Origin: Thermoplasmata archaeon
GTDB taxonomy: Archaea; Thermoplasmatota; Thermoplasmata; Thermoplasmatales; Thermoplasmataceae
Assembly (NCBI GenBank): GCA_021819225.1
Contig: JAKARU010000019.1
Coordinates: 1-11,208 of the forward strand
Direction of reading: 5' to 3'
Length of the DNA: 11,208 nucleotides
Below the pieces are notes generated by a model. The model was not told the DNA's origin. It did not search any database and was given only the letters and a program-made list of their open reading frames with translations. The position numbers and the translations under genes were made by a program. Every line of letters starts with the position of its first letter. The first letter of the stretch is position 1. This document shows positions 1-6,002 of this stretch, piece after piece.

Positions 1-1
1 C

Positions 2-595
2 AAGTATTCAGGCAATGAAAAAATATGTGTTAATTTAGGGGGAGTTTAGGTTACTGAATTAAAATCCACCAGGAAGGCATCCTTTTACAATCTTGGAAGA
101 ATGACAATAAAGAACAGGGATTTGTTTTACACCATGGATGAGATTATTGAATCAACATTCTTCATGTATAATAGGGATTCTTATACTTTGTAGGAGTTCC
201 TGCTACAGAGGGAGTTTACAGTGTATTTATCAAATGGTGAACAGGTCAACCTCATAATTCTCTACAACCCTGAGAATAAAAGGAGGAAATTCATAGCATC
301 AGATTATCCTTCAGGTGAAGAAATGATAAAAGCATGGAGCATCAGATGGTCAATAGAAAACTTTCATAAGGATGCAAAGGCCCTAAGTTTGGGAGAGTAC
401 CAGGTACGTGATAGTGAAGGGTCGCTTATACAGGCGAGGATCACTATCGTAGCCTATACCATCCTGTCCATTATGACCAGAACATCAATGAAACTGTTTG
501 GAAGGATTATTACAACAATAGGTGAATGTTCCAGGGCTATAAAGGAGATTCTGATTCTCAAAAAGAACTACAAATCGAGGTTGTTTTCAGGATAA
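2..595 (+). pseudogene. Decayed IS701/IS4-like transposase, C-terminal part
   Basis: This is the remnant of a DDE transposase whose 5' part lies beyond the window edge. An intact reading frame runs from ATG 221 to TAA 593-595 (124 residues). It carries an IS4-clan signature in the form W39-x2-R42-x3-E46-x6-K53, where E46 would be the last acidic residue of the DDE triad. The same frame continues upstream to the window edge and still reads as transposase (VTELKSTRK, resembling the conserved LKSNR stretch). It is broken by in-frame TAG codons at 47-49 and 191-193. Upstream of the first TAG the best match seems to move to another frame (SIQAMKKYVLI), which suggests a frameshift too. The 124-residue ORF alone lacks the first two catalytic acids and cannot be active. 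The family call is good; the subgroup (IS701-like) is from memory of the WSIENFHKDAK-type motif. Confidence 0.75.
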
Positions 596-698
596 ATGCA
601 AAAGTATTGTCTATATATCGTCAGTGTTGTTTGTTTCTTTGCCAATATCCCTGACACGGTTTGAGACAGCTTCTCTATTACATCCAAAAATAATTTTC

Positions 699-705
699 TT
701 TTTTT
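699..705 (+). terminator. T-run, possible transcription terminator
   Basis: Seven consecutive T residues lie in a T-rich tract about 100 nt after the transposase remnant. Archaeal termination commonly uses such oligo-T tracts without a hairpin. A-rich runs at about 711-735 would be oligo-U in a transcript of the convergent methyltransferase gene, so the 596-738 gap could stop transcription from both sides. The gap also holds about 30 open codons on the minus strand (about 611-705) with helix-turn-helix-like wording, too short to call. Confidence 0.3.
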
Positions 706-738
706 AGTGTAAAAATAATATAAACTAAAAACACCATT

Positions 739-1386
739 TCACAACGGTTCACAAATGTAAAAATCTGCAAACTCCGAATTCAAGACTTTCATTAATTTAA
801 AACCATGTTCCCTTAAGAGGTTTTTAATTTCTTCATCGTTCCAAAAAACATAGGCAGAATCACCCAATCTTCGAGTAAATTTGGTTCCCTTTGCCCTTTC
901 CATTAAAAAATAAAGTATCATAATACCTTTATCTTTGAGGTATTTCTTTTTTAATTGACTTATGTAATTAGAAACTAATGATTTAGGTATTCTTTCAAAC
1001 ACCCCGTTTTCAAATACAATGTCTACCTGATCTATATCTGGGAATGTGATCCCGTCATACTTCTTGAACCGTAGATTTTTAATTCCATACGTATTAGCTA
1101 ATCGTTTTGCCAATCTGATATAGAGGCCATTTATGTCAATGCCGACACCATAATCAACTTTATCAGAAATACCGAATAAGTTTTTTCCAGGTCCGCAACC
1201 AAATTCTAAAACGGCTTTTTCACTATCAAAATATGGCAATAGTACAGACATCTCACGTTTACCGGCAATTAAGTAATCGTGACGGGATAAATAATGCCCA
1301 TGAGTTGCTATAATTGAGGTTACATAGGTTATTCCAGTTAAACGCCAAATGACCTTAGTGCTTAATATTTTTTTTAAAGGATTCAT
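739..1386 (-). CDS. Class I SAM-dependent methyltransferase
   Basis: A 215-residue protein with a Rossmann-type methyltransferase fold. Motif I is VLEFGCGPG at residues 59-67. The acidic residue that binds the SAM ribose is D84 in GVGIDIN, and a motif IV-like strand DIVFENGVFE lies around residues 117-126. It is probably cytoplasmic: there is no signal peptide and no clear membrane segment, although residues 12-27 are fairly hydrophobic. The substrate is unknown. Small methyltransferases of this kind are often found next to glycosyltransferases, so a sugar or lipid acceptor is possible, but that is inference. The start is well supported because AAAGGTGA lies just upstream of the ATG, matching the archaeal anti-Shine-Dalgarno. 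The gene is intact, ends in TGA, and is convergent with the transposase remnant. A decayed, inverted second copy lies at about 2898-3237, beyond the IS4-like element. Confidence 0.85.
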   Translation of the reverse strand: MNPLKKILSTKVIWRLTGITYVTSIIATHGHYLSRHDYLIAGKREMSVLLPYFDSEKAVLEFGCGPGKNLFGISDKVDYGVGIDINGLYIRLAKRLANTYGIKNLRFKKYDGITFPDIDQVDIVFENGVFERIPKSLVSNYISQLKKKYLKDKGIMILYFLMERAKGTKFTRRLGDSAYVFWNDEEIKNLLREHGFKLMKVLNSEFADFYICEPL

Positions 1387-1454
1387 TTTATCTTCACCTT
1401 TATTTTGTTATAGAGCTTAATGGTCTTTTCATTCTTTAATCTTTGTTTGTTCAT
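1383..1454 (-). CDS. Possible 23-residue ORF overlapping the methyltransferase start
   Basis: A short lysine-rich frame (MNKQRLKNEKTIKLYNKIK...) ends in TGA at 1383-1385, so its stop overlaps the methyltransferase ATG as ATGA. The frame stays open upstream without a better start to about 1500. The overlap is the usual geometry of translational coupling, so this could be the 3' stub of a former upstream gene. It could equally be chance in an AT-rich leader: no family is recognised and no Shine-Dalgarno precedes the ATG. Confidence 0.15.
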   Translation of the reverse strand: MNKQRLKNEKTIKLYNKIKVKIK

Positions 1455-1682
1455 CAGACTCTCCGCATGTGTCAATAGCAGATGGTGAAATATAGCTCTT
1501 TAACATGAAAACATCCTTTTCTTCTATTAATTTCTCTCATGAATTGCCATGGCTGTAGTTCTATAAATGACATATACCGTTATATTTTGCAGGATTATCG
1601 GGAGAAACATTACTCATCAGCATAGCTTAAGCTATACATACACATTGAATATCCGTAATTTATTTACTTTCATGGCTATGTT
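1387..1682. other. Gap between methyltransferase and IS4-like transposase
   Basis: About 300 bp with no intact gene. It holds the methyltransferase Shine-Dalgarno and leader, the short overlapping frame above, and a perfect 14-bp palindrome ATAGCTTAAGCTAT at 1622-1635. The left end of the IS4-like element should lie here or just inside the transposase gene, but no convincing terminal inverted repeat was found. The minus-strand frame from about 1627 down to 1417 reads protein-like, but stops occur at the chance rate, so no gene is called. Confidence 0.4.
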
Positions 1683-2756
1683 TCATCCATTGTCATTTAT
1701 AATTATATTTAGTTTACTTCTACCCATGGATATGATAAAGTCCATGAGTGTAACCCATCCATAGTTTGCCATTCTTCTAATAAGATTAAAAAGGATCCAC
1801 ATATTGTACAGCAGCACTGAAAGGAAGAAGAGGAAATACCTTACACCCATGTCAGGTGAATGTGTTTTACCCTTCACATCCTTCTTTTCCAGGTAGCCAT
1901 TCTCTATACCCCATCTCTCCCTGTATATCTCTGCTAACTCCCTTGCATTATCCTCATCTACATTTATACTGGTATAAAAAGAGAAATCATGCCTCTTCCT
2001 GTCAGGGTAATATACTATATGCACAAATCTGGTTTCTACTGATTCTTTCCCTGATGATATTTTATCATTGATTACAAGGAATTGAATGCCATTATAATAC
2101 TTCATCTCCATCTTCTTATATTTAAGAACCTTGGGATTGTCCTTTGCCGGTATTATGTATTTCAGTTTAAGTGATTCCACTGTTCTTATCACACCTGCAT
2201 CCAGGTACCCGCGATCCATCAAAACTATATTTATGGTAATTCCAAGAGACATTGCATGCTTCAGAAGATAATCAACCTCATTTGCATTGTCAATTCTATC
2301 AAGCTGTTCCTTCTTCATTATGGATAAAGTTAATCTCTCACCATTCTTTACAGATTCCAGTGTTGCAAACCTGTATGCCTTATCAGTTCCACGGAACTTA
2401 TGGAATGGTGCATTGATAAGGCATCTATTATCAATTCCATAGTATGGCTCATCATGCTCATCTATTGCAGCATTCACAGGATTGGAGAATGCACCATTTG
2501 CAATGGCCATTTGGACAGTTCTGTCTATGAGCATGCTGATATATTCAATTCCATCGTGAATATTATGCCTTTTCAAGTTTTCAGAACCACTGCGTCTATG
2601 CGACCCTGATTCTGATGCAACATCTTTAATCCTCCTGAATACTGTGTCAGCAGATGGAATATTTTTACGGTTATTGTTCCTGACATATGTTTCAATATAT
2701 TCCTTTGAGGATATTGCATTTCTTATTACATGAATAATACTTCCTGATGAGTACAT
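1683..2756 (-). CDS. IS4-clan (ISH3-like) DDE transposase
   Basis: This encodes 357 residues of a DDE transposase that would cut and join the ends of its insertion sequence. The catalytic triad is visible: D99 in AAIDEHD, D181 in VLMDRGY and E285 in RWGIEN. The last lies inside a perfect IS4 signature Y278-x2-R281-x3-E285-x6-K292. The C-terminal hydrophobic stretch FLFFLSVLLYNMWILFNLI (about 308-326) is typical of the family. The ATG at 2756 is the first start after an in-frame TAG at 2811-2813. The frame is open between them and continues beyond the TAG to an ATG at 2862-2864, which would give about 393 residues. The ORF given here is therefore probably 5'-truncated by one nonsense mutation, though the triad is retained. 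No Shine-Dalgarno is seen before ATG 2756. The exact IS family (ISH3-like versus another IS4 group) is uncertain. Confidence 0.85.
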   Translation of the reverse strand: MYSSGSIIHVIRNAISSKEYIETYVRNNNRKNIPSADTVFRRIKDVASESGSHRRSGSENLKRHNIHDGIEYISMLIDRTVQMAIANGAFSNPVNAAIDEHDEPYYGIDNRCLINAPFHKFRGTDKAYRFATLESVKNGERLTLSIMKKEQLDRIDNANEVDYLLKHAMSLGITINIVLMDRGYLDAGVIRTVESLKLKYIIPAKDNPKVLKYKKMEMKYYNGIQFLVINDKISSGKESVETRFVHIVYYPDRKRHDFSFYTSINVDEDNARELAEIYRERWGIENGYLEKKDVKGKTHSPDMGVRYFLFFLSVLLYNMWILFNLIRRMANYGWVTLMDFIISMGRSKLNIIINDNG

Positions 2757-2864
2757 GGACTGTGGCTTACTGCTATCAGGGAATATGCCCTTAAGGGCGG
2801 AAGAGAAAAACTATTTAACATCCTTGATATCATTAAGCTGGGGAATGGTATTGTTTTTGTTCAT
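2757..2864 (-). pseudogene. Probable original N-terminus of the IS4-like transposase, cut by an amber codon
   Basis: Reading upstream from the transposase ATG in the same frame gives ATG at 2862-2864, MNKNNTIPQLNDIKDVK, TAG at 2811-2813, then FFSSALKGIFPDSSKPQS and on into the transposase. Apart from that single TAG the frame is continuous, and the restored length of about 393 residues is more usual for this group than 357. The simplest reading is a nonsense mutation, for example CAG to TAG. A perfect 12-bp palindrome GCCCTTAAGGGC (2787-2798) lies inside this segment. Confidence 0.5.
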
Positions 2865-2897
2865 AAATTGCAATCAATTCCCCCAATTTTAATTTTG

Positions 2898-3237
2898 GCT
2901 GACGTTATGATTTTATTAGTTCTAATTGTTAGAAGATTTAACAATTATGATTATTGCTCTTGGTTAGACCTACGGAGAGTCTGGTAAATCACAATGCCCT
3001 AGTTGCAAACTGATTCAATGTATTACGAAAAGTTTTCCTATTTGATAATGGAATTATGATCTTGTATTTTCTCAGTGAAAATGCTAAGACTAACAGCTTT
3101 ACGAAAAGGTTCGGAAATTCAACATAAGTCTACTTGACGACCCATGAGATTAACTCTATGAAAGAGCCCTTAGGGTGAAGAGAGATAGAGGTAAAAGTTT
3201 GGCATATGACTTTTGTTTTTATCATGGCATGGATTAA
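2898..3237 (+). pseudogene. Decayed second copy of the class I methyltransferase
   Basis: This region translates into a broken homologue of the intact methyltransferase on the opposite strand. From 2981 to about 3160 one frame aligns without gaps: NALVAN matches KSLVSN, NGIMILYFL matches KGIMILYFL, SFTKRFGNST matches KFTRRLGDSA, and HEI matches EEI. In-frame stops lie at 3011-3013 (TGA), 3125-3127 (TAA) and 3170-3172 (TGA). After a small indel near 3200, another frame ends AYDFCFYHGMD-TAA (3202-3237), corresponding to the intact C-terminus EFADFYICEPL. A weaker match in a third frame (2898 to about 2960, ADVM...VRRFNN against IDIN...AKRLAN) suggests more of the middle survives with an internal deletion. 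The motif I part is not found. The gene is clearly dead, and it lies in inverted orientation to the intact copy with the IS4-like element between them. Confidence 0.75.
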
Positions 3238-3268
3238 TTAGGTTAGCACCGAAGATTAACGATACATA

Positions 3269-3283
3269 TTTAAATATATTTAA
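3269..3283 (+). promoter_or_regulatory. TATA-like box upstream of the first glycosyltransferase
   Basis: TTTAAATATATTTAA is a strong archaeal TATA-like element. Its centre is about 13 nt from ATG 3289 and about 28 nt from the in-frame ATG 3304. Archaeal initiation is usually 24-28 nt downstream of the box centre, so a nearly leaderless transcript starting close to 3304 fits best. Confidence 0.45.
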
Positions 3284-3288
3284 TTTAT

Positions 3289-4470
3289 ATGGGACAGATA
3301 AGCATGACAGAGCCAAAGGATAGAAATATTGGTATATATTCAGATAACAGTTTGCGCTTTCTAGGGGGCGGAGAGATCACACTCATAGATATGTGTAACT
3401 ATTTCAGTAGTGTAGGAATGGACACATTCCTATACGATGATTTACAGAGTTCGGATATGTCTAGGATAAGCGAATCTAGCTTGAGACAAATTATCAAAGC
3501 CTCGTACATGTCCGTTCCATATACTAAGACTGGTTCTACAATTCTATATCATCCTATGCCTCAAAAAAAAACCCTTTCAATGCACACTGTCAATTTTGTA
3601 TCTATACATCGCCTTCCTTCAAAGAAATACCTGATGGATATCTCAACGAGCACTTCAAAAATGGTTCTCAGTTGTCATGGTATAGGTTTGCAAAAGAGAT
3701 GCCCTTACAACCCTCTTGTTTTTTTTTATCAGTTGTATATGAGGTATCAAATCATGAGAATATCACGTCCCGTTAATAATTCTAAAAATGTTAGTTTACA
3801 GGTTCTAACATCTTCAGTCGCATCTATTTTTTCCCGTTATGGAATTAATTCCAGTAAAATTGCAGTAATACCCAGTGGTCTTGACACCATTGAGTACAAA
3901 ATAGGTAAAAACGATAGCGTCTTTACTGTTATATTTATGGGAAGAATGGATGATCTCCAAAAAGGGATAAGAAGACTTATATCAGTAGTAAGACGCCTAA
4001 ACAAACTTAAACCTGTGATTCAAGTGTTTGCAGTGGGTTCTGGTCCAGACCATACTCTACTTGAAGGATTACATTGTGAAAACTTTCACTACTTTGGATA
4101 TGTTGACTCTAGGAAAAAAATGGAATTACTAGCTAATGCTAATCTTCTACTGATAACATCTAACATGGACCCATTTCCCTTAGTCTGTATTGAAGGCCTA
4201 TTCTCTGGCCTACCAGTAGTTTCAACACCAGTGCCGGGTCCCGAGGAAATTTTTTCTATGATGCCGGACTCTGGAATGATTGCTGGGTTCTCACCTAGAA
4301 AACTTGCAAAATATGTTATCTCCTATTATAATCAGTGGCTTGGAGACAAAGAGGATTATTATAGGCGTAAGATGAAAAGGAGCATTGCCTCTAAGGGCAA
4401 ATACAACCTTGATGCCATGAACAGTAACTATCTTAAACTTGCTGTAAGGCTTTCTAGAGAAGATCAATGA
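3289..4470 (+). CDS. GT4-type glycosyltransferase (GT-B fold)
   Basis: A 393-residue retaining glycosyltransferase that would transfer a sugar from a nucleotide-sugar to a lipid- or glycan-linked acceptor on the cytoplasmic side. The acceptor domain begins NIGIYSDN and contains the glycine-rich loop FLGGGE (24-29). The donor domain begins near IAVIPSGLD (191-199). The phosphate-binding pair is R219 (FMGRMD) and K225 (LQKGI). The family E-x7-E motif is present as D294-x7-E302 in SNMDPFPLVCIEG, so the first Glu is replaced by Asp. No membrane segment is evident apart from an aromatic stretch at 143-152. There is no Shine-Dalgarno. The TATA spacing favours ATG 3304 (387 residues), but ATG 3289 is kept as the longest start. 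It lies 726 bp before the downstream operon on the same strand and probably forms its own transcription unit. The sugar and linkage cannot be told. Confidence 0.85.
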   Translation: MGQISMTEPKDRNIGIYSDNSLRFLGGGEITLIDMCNYFSSVGMDTFLYDDLQSSDMSRISESSLRQIIKASYMSVPYTKTGSTILYHPMPQKKTLSMHTVNFVSIHRLPSKKYLMDISTSTSKMVLSCHGIGLQKRCPYNPLVFFYQLYMRYQIMRISRPVNNSKNVSLQVLTSSVASIFSRYGINSSKIAVIPSGLDTIEYKIGKNDSVFTVIFMGRMDDLQKGIRRLISVVRRLNKLKPVIQVFAVGSGPDHTLLEGLHCENFHYFGYVDSRKKMELLANANLLLITSNMDPFPLVCIEGLFSGLPVVSTPVPGPEEIFSMMPDSGMIAGFSPRKLAKYVISYYNQWLGDKEDYYRRKMKRSIASKGKYNLDAMNSNYLKLAVRLSREDQ

Positions 4471-4511
4471 AATAATAGTATCAGGTATAAGCGGGATTGT
4501 ATGTATCTCTG

Positions 4512-4531
4512 ATATATATATATATATATAT
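4512..4531. repeat. (AT)10 dinucleotide tract
   Basis: Twenty bases of uninterrupted alternating A and T lie 42 nt after the glycosyltransferase stop codon, followed by a T-rich stretch (AAATTTCTTTTCC). It is a simple repeat, liable to slippage. It may help terminate the upstream transcript or melt easily, but no function can be read from it. Confidence 0.8.
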
Positions 4532-4643
4532 TAAATTTCTTTTCCTGTGTTTGTCAAGACTTTTAACATAAGTTATTAGTAATCTACTGAGCAAGTTTAA
4601 ATTGTGAGTTAGTGCAGGTATTTCACTGGTGATATTACGAGGG

Positions 4644-4670
4644 TGGTAAGGAATTAAACATTCCTTACTG
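4644..4670. repeat. Inverted repeat forming a hairpin
   Basis: A perfect 9-bp inverted repeat, GTAAGGAAT (4646-4654) and ATTCCTTAC (4660-4668), encloses the 5-nt loop TAAAC. Two further G-U pairs could extend the stem in RNA to 11 bp. No T-run follows, so it does not look like a terminator. It could be an old IS end, a protein-binding site or chance. Confidence 0.4.
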
Positions 4671-5161
4671 AGTACATAGAAACATATGTGAAAAATAGTA
4701 TACCTCTGTAGTCTTCTTCCGACGGCACGGCATTCAGGTGAATTAAGGAGGGTTATTGGATGAGAATCCGGGTCATAACGGAGAAATAGAACATAACTCC
4801 AAAAGAGAGAATTAAGTTATCATGGAATTTATGAATCTCACAGTAGGAACTGCTATTGCAAATGTTTAGTTCACAAATACGGTCAATGTTGCAATTAACC
4901 AGTATGACTGAACATTGGAAATCTAGACTGCAGACGGTACATATGACCAAGTAGCGAAAGGCCTAGCATATCAGGTGATGGTTATGCTGATGTAGCATGT
5001 TTTGCTCTACGATATGCAAAAAATTGTCGATTCGCATGGTCCAGAGCACGCCAGTGATAGTAAATAGTTCATTAAGTTAGTATGAAATTGTAGTGTTTTC
5101 ATATCAAATCATTACATTGCATCACTAGCTTTTAAAACTTGCCACGATCTAATAAACATAG

Positions 5162-5174
5162 TTAAATTTATTAG
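5162..5174 (+). promoter_or_regulatory. TATA-like box for the operon
   Basis: TTAAATTTATTAG lies with its centre about 29 nt upstream of ATG 5197. This is the spacing expected for an archaeal promoter giving a leaderless or nearly leaderless mRNA, and it supports ATG 5197 rather than the upstream TTG 5182 as the start of the first operon gene. No Shine-Dalgarno is present, as expected for a leaderless start. Confidence 0.5.
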
Positions 5175-5196
5175 TCACAAATTGTTATACCTCAAT

Positions 5197-5997
5197 ATGG
5201 ATAAAAGAGTTGAGAATCTCAGTCTTGATGCAAAGGAAAAAATTGCTTATTCTGTCATAGAGGATGTGTTTAATAGGTTTTCACGCCCAGTCGTTGTTTG
5301 GAGTGCCGGGAAGGATAGCACGGTCGTTCTTCATCTTGTTAAAAAGTACGTCGAAAATAACGGTATAAACATGCCTCCAGCACTTTTTCTCGACCATGGT
5401 CAACACTACGATGAAACCTTTTCCATGATTGATAGTGTTTCCAAGGATTGGGGATTCCGTGTTGTTGTGGCAAAGAACGATGACTTCATAAATAAGGTGA
5501 GGGACGGAAAAGTCATGGTCAGTGATCTGGATACAGAAAACATGAAGGAATTAGAAAAAATAGGTTTAAATGGAGACACAATTCAGTACAACTTGGATAC
5601 GGACGTTGGAAACCACCTTCTTAAAACTGTCCCAATGAAGAACGCTATCAGGAAATACCGATTCGATGCACTCTTCGTTGGAGTCAGATGGGATGAAAAC
5701 CTTGCCAGAAGCAGTGAGGTTTTCCTTAGTAAACGCAATGATCCTGAACATTTCAGGGTTCATCCCATACTCACTTTCACTGAAAAGGACGTATGGTCTT
5801 ACATTTTCAAATACAAATTGCCAATTCATCCGTTATACTATAAGGGATACAGGTCAATTGACGGTAAGAATGACAGCAAACCAATATCCGATAAGCCAGC
5901 ATGGGAACAGGACCTTGAAAATACCTCAGAAAGGGCCGGTCGATCCCAAGACAAGGAAGGAATAATGGAAAGACTCAGAACGTTGGGATATATGTAG
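5197..5997 (+). CDS. CysD-like PP-loop protein (PAPS reductase/ATP sulfurylase subunit family)
   Basis: A 266-residue cytoplasmic member of the adenine-nucleotide alpha-hydrolase superfamily. The PP-loop is SAGKDST (36-42), a variant of SGGKDST. FLDHGQHYDET (64-74) and GVRWDENLAR (162-171) are conserved positions. FRVHPILTFTEKDVWSYI (186-203) followed by PIHPLYY resembles CysD, and the C-terminus ERAGRSQDKEG...LGYM (245-266) matches the CysD ending (SERxGRxxD...GYF). CysD is the catalytic small subunit of ATP sulfurylase, making adenylylsulfate with the GTPase CysN. No CysN is present here. The protein has no cysteine at all, so it cannot be a Cys-dependent APS/PAPS reductase. ATG 5197 is chosen over TTG 5182 because of the TATA spacing. 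The stop is TAG. It is the first gene of the operon, 5 nt before the sulfatase-fold gene, suggesting work on a sulfated or sulfonated glycan; the true reaction is unknown. Confidence 0.8.
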   Translation: MDKRVENLSLDAKEKIAYSVIEDVFNRFSRPVVVWSAGKDSTVVLHLVKKYVENNGINMPPALFLDHGQHYDETFSMIDSVSKDWGFRVVVAKNDDFINKVRDGKVMVSDLDTENMKELEKIGLNGDTIQYNLDTDVGNHLLKTVPMKNAIRKYRFDALFVGVRWDENLARSSEVFLSKRNDPEHFRVHPILTFTEKDVWSYIFKYKLPIHPLYYKGYRSIDGKNDSKPISDKPAWEQDLENTSERAGRSQDKEGIMERLRTLGYM

Positions 5998-6002
5998 ATA
6001 CC

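Larger units (their letters stand above)
4471..5196. other. Long gap without an intact gene between glycosyltransferase and operon
   Basis: These 726 bp hold a (AT)10 tract at 4512-4531, a hairpin at 4644-4670, and the operon TATA box near 5162-5174. The part from about 4756 to 5070 is less AT-rich and translates on the plus strand, across stops, into beta-strand-like text (LTVGTAIANV, TVNVAINQYD, TLEI, TADGTYDQV). Another frame then gives SGDGYADVACFALRYAKN before TGA at 5053-5055. It may be a dead gene, but stops occur at about the rate expected by chance, so no CDS is called. An open minus-strand frame over the same bases looks like a shadow. Confidence 0.4.

Noticed and set aside
2..595. 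Pyrrolysine coding as an explanation for the in-frame TAG codons
   Set aside because: TAG is also the ordinary stop of two healthy genes here. The affected genes are transposase remnants with other damage, so decay explains the pattern better.
611..705. About 30 open codons on the minus strand reading KKKIIFGCNREAVSNRVRDIGKE, helix-turn-helix-like
   Set aside because: Too short, with no start, and stops on both sides; it could be a transposase scrap but cannot be supported.
1417..1627. Minus-strand frame with protein-like text (NVSPDNPAKYNGICHL, EKLIEEKDVFMLKSYI)
   Set aside because: Stops occur at about the chance rate and no family is recognised.
1622..2798. Two perfect palindromes, ATAGCTTAAGCTAT (1622-1635) and GCCCTTAAGGGC (2787-2798), on the two sides of the transposase ORF, both centred on CTTAAG
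   Set aside because: Palindromes of 12-14 bp are expected about once or more in 11 kb of this composition. They differ outside the core, and the right one lies inside the restored transposase frame, so they are not convincing as IS ends.
1689..2877. Imperfect inverted match between the end of the transposase gene (ATTGTCATTTATA, 1689-1701) and the region at the restored start codon (ATTGCAATTTATG on the minus strand)
   Set aside because: Only 10 of 13 bases match, there is no extension outward, and both lie in or at the coding region, so it is not accepted as a terminal inverted repeat.
4753..4950. 65-codon minus-strand ORF in the long gap
   Set aside because: Cysteine-rich with unusual composition, no ribosome-binding site, and antisense to the more protein-like plus-strand text; treated as a shadow.
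5197..5997. Calling this gene a PAPS/APS reductase
   Set aside because: The protein contains no cysteine, and its C-terminus is CysD-like rather than the Cys-containing reductase ending.
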